Shown: in pieces, positions 46,701 to 51,755 of the stretch
Position numbering within the stretch: the first letter of the stretch is position 1
Layout of the letters: every line of letters begins with the position of its first letter
Source: Branchiostoma floridae
Lineage: Eukaryota; Chordata; Leptocardii; Amphioxiformes; Branchiostomatidae
Length of the DNA: 64,000 nt
Reading direction: 5' to 3'
Assembly: GCF_000003815.2 (NCBI RefSeq)
Contig: NC_049993.1
Location: 20,125,071-20,189,070, forward strand
Made by a program: the position numbers and the translations under genes
The notes under the pieces: generated by a model
What the model was told of the DNA's origin: nothing
Seen by the model: the letters and a program-made list of their open reading frames with translations, nothing else
The model's database searches: none

Positions 46701-49700
46701 TGGGTGCACATGCACCCAGTATTTCGAGCCCTGGAGTCTAGACAAAATGGATCCTGTAATTCAAACAACTCTTTGAGACAGACGGACAGGATAAAGCCGT
46801 AAAGCTTGATAAGCTGCACAATGGGCATATGCATGTACGTGTACAAATAAGGTTAGATTTTTTAACTTATAAAATCTGTATACAAAGCACGCACATTTGA
46901 CTTGAATTATGATATATAACCAACAGTAATACAGACATCATATGCATTATATACTTTGTGCTTTGTGGGGCTAAATCCCTGGGGTATTGAGCTGCCATTT
47001 GGTACTTACAAAATTATTGACAATAATTGCCCCATGTGCAGCCAAAGGACTGTAGGTTTTGAACCACTCACACTGGGAAGGACCCCTTCTCAGAATCTCA
47101 TTTCGATAAGTGTGGTGGGTTCTTTAATGTGCTCGAGGCGTGGCTCTCCTAAAACATGGGATTTCCATTTAATGTCCTCTCCGAGGGACAACCACAATCA
47201 AGCTACTTTTTTTCCTAATTTTACTCATCAATTTTCATCATAAGCCACTAGTAGCAGAGATCATACAACACAGGCTACCAACTCATTTGTGTCCTTAAAA
47301 ACTCTAAGATCTTTAAAGATAGTTTTGTTTGCTCCCTGCAGCTATTAACTTAAACTAAAAGCCTTGCAGTTGACCTTTTGACCCCTAGCAATCTCTAAGT
47401 GTTTATTTTGGCTCTTGACGGCCATTTATGAAGATCGATAACGTCTTGACCTTGTCACAAGTGACCTTCGATAAGGACTTGTTTTTCTCACTTTGGTCGT
47501 GCCGAAGTTCAAGATGGGAAAAGTTCAACGTTCTTGTGACCACCTAACACACAAGGACACGGCAAACAACTTCACAACAAAAATGGATGACGCTGTCCTA
47601 GTGAAGAAATCTACACCTTATTAGATTATCAAACATCTGTCAAAAGACGGAAGGACGGGCGCTAGAACCCTGCCCCCAAATAACCTGATCAAGGGCAAAG
47701 TAGGGGGCAAAGACAAGACTGTAAGGTTTGATCTGATCACACGGGGAAGGACCCATGCTCTTTTCGATAAGTGTGAAGGGTTCTTTACCATACTTGAGGC
47801 ATGGCTCTCCTCAAACACAGGGCCTCCATTTAGGGTCCTATCCAAGGGACGGCCCCCTAACCGAAGCTAGGTCATTTTCAAATGAGCAAAGTGAGGAAAG
47901 TTGTTTAAAGTGCCTTTACCAGAGGCACAAGATCGGTGACATGTGAGCAGATTTGAGCTGGTACTCCCACCTCTGCGTTCCGAGCCAATCGCTGAATTGG
48001 TTGGCTTGCTGACTTGTTACCATGAAACAATGAGCTCAACAAAACAGGATACTTTTTATAATGATTTTTCTTTTGTTGTAAGTAGACCTATCTCCAGCCT
48101 TGGTACATGTACCATCATATTTAGTTTTCCATGAGTCCCACTTAGCTTTGGCAAAAACAATATAATTATTTTATTTTTTCCTGTAATTTTTAGTCATCCA
48201 GGATATGGCCTTTGGAAAGACAAATGTTTTTGTGCCAACATTACTGACTAAAACTCCATGGACCTTTGTACCTCCTGTAGACATGCTCCGTGGAGTGTTT
48301 GCTTGTGGGGTCAGTACATCAAGGTGCAAAGCTGGCCAGGGTCAGGAGGTCAATATTTGCAGAGTCACAGCATTTTTCTGGATCCATAACACAATCCTGT
48401 TTTTTGTGTCAGAACCTGGTAATCTGATCGGGAAAAACATTACGAGCAGGGTATCCGAACCTATCATAGCTATGAGTCTCTAGATCTGCGCCCCTTTAAG
48501 TGTGAATGTAACGATGACAAAGTGAGTGTATTGTAAACGTTGAAATGTTCGCGGTAGTTTAATGTTCACGGTGACCTTTTCATTGGGAACTTAAACCCAC
48601 TGCACTAAATGCTTCTACTGCCTTATACCTGTCCATTGTCCTCTTTCAATCAAGAACTTACAACCATTGGGAACACGCTGCTTTCTCCATACCTTAAACT
48701 TGAAATGCGTAAATTCTACAGTAAACTTAATACTGTAAATGCAGAAATGTTCACGGTGGTTTTATGTTCACAGTATTCTTGGTGGCCCCTTTACTGCTGA
48801 CTTAAAACCACCGCGATCATTTATCCATGGCAGTAAGAGACTACAGTACATGGTGCTACCGTGAACTTAAAACCACCACGAACAGTCATTTTTCCTGCTA
48901 TCTAGAAATTAAATCCCCGTGAACGTAAATGCATTTACAGTAGGTTTGAATACACTAGCTAATGGCCTGGCTACTTCCACTAAGACTACAAACAGAAAAA
49001 CATTTTGTGCAACAATAGCAGGAAGTTATTGTTATATCAGATGGAGAAAAACATGCACATGGGATCCTTCGATGTAGATTTTATAACAAACAAAACTTAC
49101 AAACATCCTATTTTTCCCAGAATGAATGGTGTTTCTCTCATTATTGGAGCATTTCAGAAGAACACATGTTTACATACAAAAGGCTCCACCTGTTTGGAAT
49201 TCTACTTTTCCCATTTTGACAAGTGCTAATTTAATTTAAATTTTCAGTATAAAAGCACTTTGTCCGAAAGTTTTTACATATGATTGACAAGTGCTTCCTG
49301 CAGGAATTCCTGCAGAAATTTCTGCAGGAAGAAAATTTTCAAAAAGAATATTCATAAAAGTTATTGTCATATTTCAAAACTGTGCATTATACTTGTCAAT
49401 CATATGTAAAGACTTTTGGACCAAGTGCTTTTATACTGAAAATATTAGCACTTGTCAAAATGGGAAAAGTGGAATTCCAAACTTAAGGTGGAGCCTCTTA
49501 TACATACATACATATTCATACATGATTTTAACAAGTGGAAGCATTCACATAGTTTTGCTTCCATTGTTTTCTATCTTTCAAACACATGTTTAGTTGTTAA
49601 ATTGTTCACATACAGGAACATGTCCACACCTGTACCTAAACTCTGGACATGTACTGGTACTTAGCGCTGATCAAACCTTACAGTCCGGTCTTATGCAGTT

Positions 49701-51706
49701 TGTACTTATAGTACAAAATTGGAGGGCTATGCCTTTTGGCTGATTGACATTTGCCAGCTAATGCAAAATATATCCCATTTCCTTAGGCACAGTTACATAC
49801 AGACAGCTCGGAGGTGCTAGCTGTTGGAATATGTTTCTTTGTTTCTTTGTGTAGTACTCACAGTAAGCTCCAAGCTGCTGGTCTGTTGGAATGCGTGTTT
49901 GTTTGTTTATTTGTTAGTTACTCACCGTAACCTCGGAGCCGCTGGCCTGCTGGAATGTGTATGTTTGTTTGTTTGTTTGTTTGTTTGTTTGTTACTCACT
50001 GTAAGCTCCGACCCGCTGTTATCTTGGAGCCGCTGGCCTGCTGGAATGTGTTTGTTTGTTACTCACCGTAAGCTCCGAGCCGCTGGCCTGCTGGAATGTG
50101 TGTGTGTGTGTTTGTTTGTTTATTTGTTTACTTGTTTGTTACTCACCGTAAGCTCCGAGCCGCTGGCCTGTTGGAATGTGTGTGTTTGTTTGTTTATTTG
50201 TTTGTTTGTTTATTTGTTTGTTACTCACCGTAAGCTCCGAGCCGCTGGCCTGCTGGAATGTGTGTGTGCCTTTGTTTATTTGTTTGTTTGTTTATTTGTT
50301 TGTTACCCACCGTAATCTCCGAGCTGCTGGCCTGCTGGAATGTGTGTGTGCCTTTGTTTATTTGTTTATTTGTTTATTTGTTTGTTACTCACCGTAATCT
50401 CCGAGCCGCTGGCCTGTTGGAATGTGTCCACGATCCCCTTCACTGCTTCAGGCCACACCTCAGGCATGGTGTTCAGGGCAAACGCTGACAGCTGCAGAAT
50501 ATAGGAAAGCAGAACTCTTGTTTAGATTTTTAATCATACAGCTATCTGCTAGTGTCTACTTTTTCATCCACAACTTCTGGTCCTACATCATCAAGCATGA
50601 AGTCTGTGCAAATGCTGACAAGTCGGGCAAATATAACAAAACAAGAAATCTTCATAGAAACAAAGGATAAATCAACAATTCTATTAGACTTTATATTTCA
50701 TAGAATTGGTGATACATAACATTTCAATAAGCTACAGCTCTTTACAGGACATCATTCAGTGAAAGACCTTACATTCCATTAAAGCTTTAGTCCCAGCGAC
50801 ACAGAGTCTGGTGTGGCTCATCCTGGGCCCTGCACCTGTACTCATACCTGTACTCATACCTGTACCCATACCTCTACTCGCACCCATCTTTACAGTACAC
50901 ATACCCGTACCCACACATGCATCTGTACCTGTACCTGATGTTATATTTTTAGTTAAGGTACTCACAGCGACACATAGCCTAGTAAGGACCATCCGGGGAC
51001 CCCCAGCGAAGGCCAGTATCTGCTGGAACAGCTGGGTCCGCAGGTTGGCATAGTGGTCGGCAGGCAGCTCCGTCCTAGCAACCACAAACAAGTCGAACAC
51101 GGTCATTTAGTGAGTGTTCTGATGTTTGGCATGAGCTTGGAAACAAATTACATATTCAAGCATCCACTTACTCACTCACTCATTATCCGGTTTAGCATCT
51201 GTTGTTCCCTGTCTTGCAAAAGTTGGAAGTTTAGGTCTAATAGCTGCGCTTCATCTGCCTCTGTCAAGGGGGTTGGCTTTTTGAAAGTCCAGTTTTCTAA
51301 ATCTAAGATCTTCATTGACACTGTCTACCCATCTCCTCTTGGGGCGCCCACGTGGGTTCTGGCCCACTACAGATAAATTCATGACCTACTGATAGTATAT
51401 ACACCTTTAAGTTGGCGATTCTTCATATCCATGATGATGAGCTTAACTTTGACTTACCAGTGGTGGGATATTTTGACATACAGGGCGTTGGCTCCAAAGA
51501 ACTGTACTTCAGCCGCCTGCAGTAAAACACAGAAAAATATACTATTTATATAGTTTATGTACATACTTGCTTGAGAAGAAACCTGTGCAGTTATCACGAA
51601 CACCTACACTCACACACACACACAAACACACACACGCTCACACACACACACATACAGGTATATGTACACAGCCACACACACAAACACACACACACACGCA
51701 CACACG

Positions 51707-51755
<49 letters not shown>

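Larger units (their letters stand above)
45633..50392 (-). other. IPO13 intron 5 (4.8 kb)
   Basis: Besides the elements and the exon 5 array listed separately, 46740-47060, 47200-47690, 47990-48730 and 49500-49850 show no recognised gene or RNA. They are AT-rich intronic sequence. Confidence 0.55.

Noticed and set aside
49824-50315. 163-aa plus-strand frame
   Set aside because: Antisense translation of the exon 5 edge array and GTTT tracts.
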